From Pseudomonas sp. L5B5 (lineage in GTDB: Bacteria > Pseudomonadota > Gammaproteobacteria > Pseudomonadales > Pseudomonadaceae), in contig NZ_CP084742.1 of the NCBI RefSeq assembly GCF_020520285.1, positions 1,488,001-1,552,000 of the forward strand: DNA of 64,000 bases. Reading direction: 5' to 3'. The notes beneath the pieces were generated by a model, which made no database searches, was not told the origin of the DNA, and worked only from the letters and a program-made list of their open reading frames with translations. Position numbers and translations under genes: made by a program. Every line of letters starts with the position of its first letter. Positions within the stretch are counted from its first letter, which is position 1. Positions 62,546 to 64,000 of the stretch are shown one piece after another.

Positions 62546-63298
62546 ATGAAAAACGTCGTTCGCTTCGCCAGTGCCTGCGTCCTGGCCGTCGCCGCCACCA
62601 CGGCCCAGGCCGAGGTCTTGAGGATCGCCACCGAGGGCGCCTACCCGCCCTTCAACTATGTGGACTCCAGCAACCAGCTGCACGGCTTTGACGTGGACAT
62701 CGCCAACGCCCTGTGCGAACGCATGAAGGTCGAGTGCCAGATCGTCGCCCAGGACTGGGAAGGCATCATCCCGGCACTGCTGGCGAAAAAATACGACGCC
62801 GTGGTGGCCTCGATGATCGCCACCGACGAGCGCAAGAAAAAGATCGCCTTCAGCAACCACTACTACCGCACTCCGCTGTCGGTGGCGGTGCCCAGGGACT
62901 CGGACATCACCGACGCCCAGACCAACTTCAAGGGCCGCACCGTGGGCGCCCAGGCCTCCTCGACCCAGGCCATCTACGCCGAGGACCACTACGGCCCGGC
63001 CGGCGCCGACGTGAAGTTCTACCCGACCCTGGACGAAGCCAACAGCGACCTGGCGGCCGGGCGCGTGGACGGGGTGATCGCCGACAAGTTCCCGCTGCTG
63101 GCCTGGGCCGAAAGCGCCGGCAAGGACTGCTGCAAGATCATCGGTGACGTCAATGGCACCACCGCCGACGCCTCGATCGCCGTGCGCAAGGAAGACAACG
63201 CCCTGCGCGAGCGCCTGAACCAGGCCCTGGACGAGATCGTCGCCGACGGCACCTACAAGAAGATTTCCAGCCGCTACTTCGCCTTCGACATCTACTGA
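62546..63298 (+). CDS. Polar amino-acid ABC transporter binding protein
   Basis: A 250-residue family 3 solute-binding protein. The signal peptide ends at TTAQAEV (about residue 22), and the mature start LRIATEGAYPPFNYVDSSNQ and HGFDVDIANALCERM is the family signature. GAGG lies before the ATG. It sits between rpiR and a permease gene, so it is the binding component of that importer; given dpkA next door, the ligand may be a D-amino acid such as D-lysine. It resembles the AotJ-like protein at 12306 but has no ArgR-like site in front. Confidence 0.88.
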   Translation: MKNVVRFASACVLAVAATTAQAEVLRIATEGAYPPFNYVDSSNQLHGFDVDIANALCERMKVECQIVAQDWEGIIPALLAKKYDAVVASMIATDERKKKIAFSNHYYRTPLSVAVPRDSDITDAQTNFKGRTVGAQASSTQAIYAEDHYGPAGADVKFYPTLDEANSDLAAGRVDGVIADKFPLLAWAESAGKDCCKIIGDVNGTTADASIAVRKEDNALRERLNQALDEIVADGTYKKISSRYFAFDIY

Positions 63299-63312
63299 TC
63301 CGCCGCCACGGT

Positions 63313-63333
63313 GCCGCGCCGACCTGGCGCGGC
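63313..63333 (+). terminator. Strong hairpin after the binding-protein gene
   Basis: GCCGCGCC and GGCGCGGC form a perfect 8-bp stem with a five-base loop, 15 bases after the stop codon. There is no T-tract; it is likely an mRNA-stabilising hairpin that keeps binding-protein message high relative to the permease. Confidence 0.6.
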
Positions 63334-63371
63334 GCTCGGCTGCACGAAGCATTGCGCAAGAGGGTCCGAGC

Positions 63372-64000
63372 ATGTTCGAACAGCTGTCTCTTCTTTCCCT
63401 GGCCAGCGGCGGCTGGGGCTCGGCCTTGTTGGCCGGGGCCCTGATGACCATCGCCCTGGCACTGGCCTGCGTGCCCATCGGCCTGCCCCTGGGCTTGCTG
63501 GTGGCCCTGGCCGCCCGCTCGAAAAACCGCTGGGCGCGGGCCTGGGCCACCACCTTCTCCACGGTGTTTCGCGGCCTGCCGGAGCTGTTGACCCTGCTGA
63601 TCATCTACTACGGCTGCCAGATCGCCGCGCAGAAGATCCTCGGCGCCCTGGGCTACCCCGGTGAAGTGGCGATCAACACCTTCGTCGCCGCGATGATCGC
63701 CTTCAGCCTGGTGTTCGCCGCCTTCTCCAGCGAGATCTGGCTGGCGGCGTTCAAGACCCTGCCCAAGGGCCAGTACGAAGCCGCCAGCGCCCTGGGCCTG
63801 TCGCGGCGCACCACCTTCAACCAGGTGCTGCTGCCGCAACTGACCCGCATCGCCCTGCCGGGCCTGTCCAACAACTGGCTGTCGCTGCTCAAGGACACCT
63901 CGCTGGTGTCGACCATCTCCCTGGTGGACCTGATGCGCCAGACCAACCTGGCGGTCAGCGTGACCAAGGAACCCATGCTGTTCTACAGCGTGGCCTGTTG
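63372..64000 (+). CDS. Amino-acid ABC transporter permease (3' end outside window)
   Basis: The first 209 residues of an inner-membrane permease of the HisMQ type. Four membrane segments are visible. The EAA loop that contacts the ATPase is present in EAASALGLSRRTTFNQVLLPQ-like form near residues 137-157. It starts 73 bases after the binding-protein stop, with a hairpin in between. The reading frame is open at the window's last base; in pseudomonads a second permease and an ATPase gene would be expected next. Confidence 0.9.
   Translation, partial: MFEQLSLLSLASGGWGSALLAGALMTIALALACVPIGLPLGLLVALAARSKNRWARAWATTFSTVFRGLPELLTLLIIYYGCQIAAQKILGALGYPGEVAINTFVAAMIAFSLVFAAFSSEIWLAAFKTLPKGQYEAASALGLSRRTTFNQVLLPQLTRIALPGLSNNWLSLLKDTSLVSTISLVDLMRQTNLAVSVTKEPMLFYSVAC

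Overview
The window reads as Pseudomonas chromosome, most like the P. fluorescens group (a P. protegens or P. chlororaphis type of genome). The reasons are high GC (about 70-75% in most coding stretches), several families of P. fluorescens-type REP repeats, and gene orders known from pseudomonads: glcF-glcG, nosP-nahK, the exa/ped ethanol-oxidation cluster, and dpkA-rpiR-ABC transporter. No rRNA, tRNA, phage, integrase or transposase was seen.

Layout. 1-1.2 kb: end of the glycolate oxidase operon (glcF, glcG). 1.2-5.2 kb: two small YdcZ-type transporters divergent from a LysR regulator, an NRAMP Mn/Fe transporter and a DCC thiol-oxidoreductase. 5.4-9.1 kb: a visibly AT-richer AraC regulator / EamA exporter / B12-binding radical SAM enzyme module of unknown product. 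9.2-14.8 kb: a periplasmic protein, an esterase, a small membrane protein, an AotO-like deacylase with its amino-acid binding protein behind a good ArgR site, then cobF and a histidine phosphatase. 15.1-22.5 kb: an RpiR-headed catabolic cluster (isochorismatase fold, glutamine-synthetase-like ligase, N-formylglutamate amidohydrolase-like enzyme, APC permease, two AstA-like acyltransferases). 22.7-26.7 kb: cobalamin riboswitch, TonB receptor, [2Fe-2S] protein and BtuF-like binding protein. 26.8-38.2 kb: MASE2-GGDEF cyclase, HglS, a secreted FAD oxidoreductase, an Att-like ABC exporter operon with its CrtC-like lipoprotein, YniB and VanW.

38.3-60.3 kb is one functional block for PQQ-dependent alcohol oxidation: ercS, ercA, pqqB, pqqA, aldehyde dehydrogenase exaC, a zinc metallohydrolase, a SoxYZ-like carrier, cytochrome c-550, quinoprotein ethanol dehydrogenase exaA, a pentapeptide protein, a PedR2/PedS2-type two-component pair with an unannotated 40-residue small protein, a CXXCW protein, erbR, nahK, nosP and a porin. 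Six transcription units here share a TTGG-centred upstream motif, mostly as two copies 22-23 bp apart and always 69-90 bp before the start codon. exaA has a different pair of direct repeats, also 22 bp apart.

60.5-64 kb: dpkA (cyclic imine reductase of D-lysine/D-proline catabolism) divergent from an rpiR regulator, a polar amino-acid binding protein and the start of its permease, cut by the window edge. Large intergenic spaces hold repeats: five tandem REPIN-like units at 58.1-59.0 kb and a roughly 890-bp imperfect inverted-repeat element at 49.7-50.6 kb.

Family calls come from reading the proteins and gene order; no search was run.
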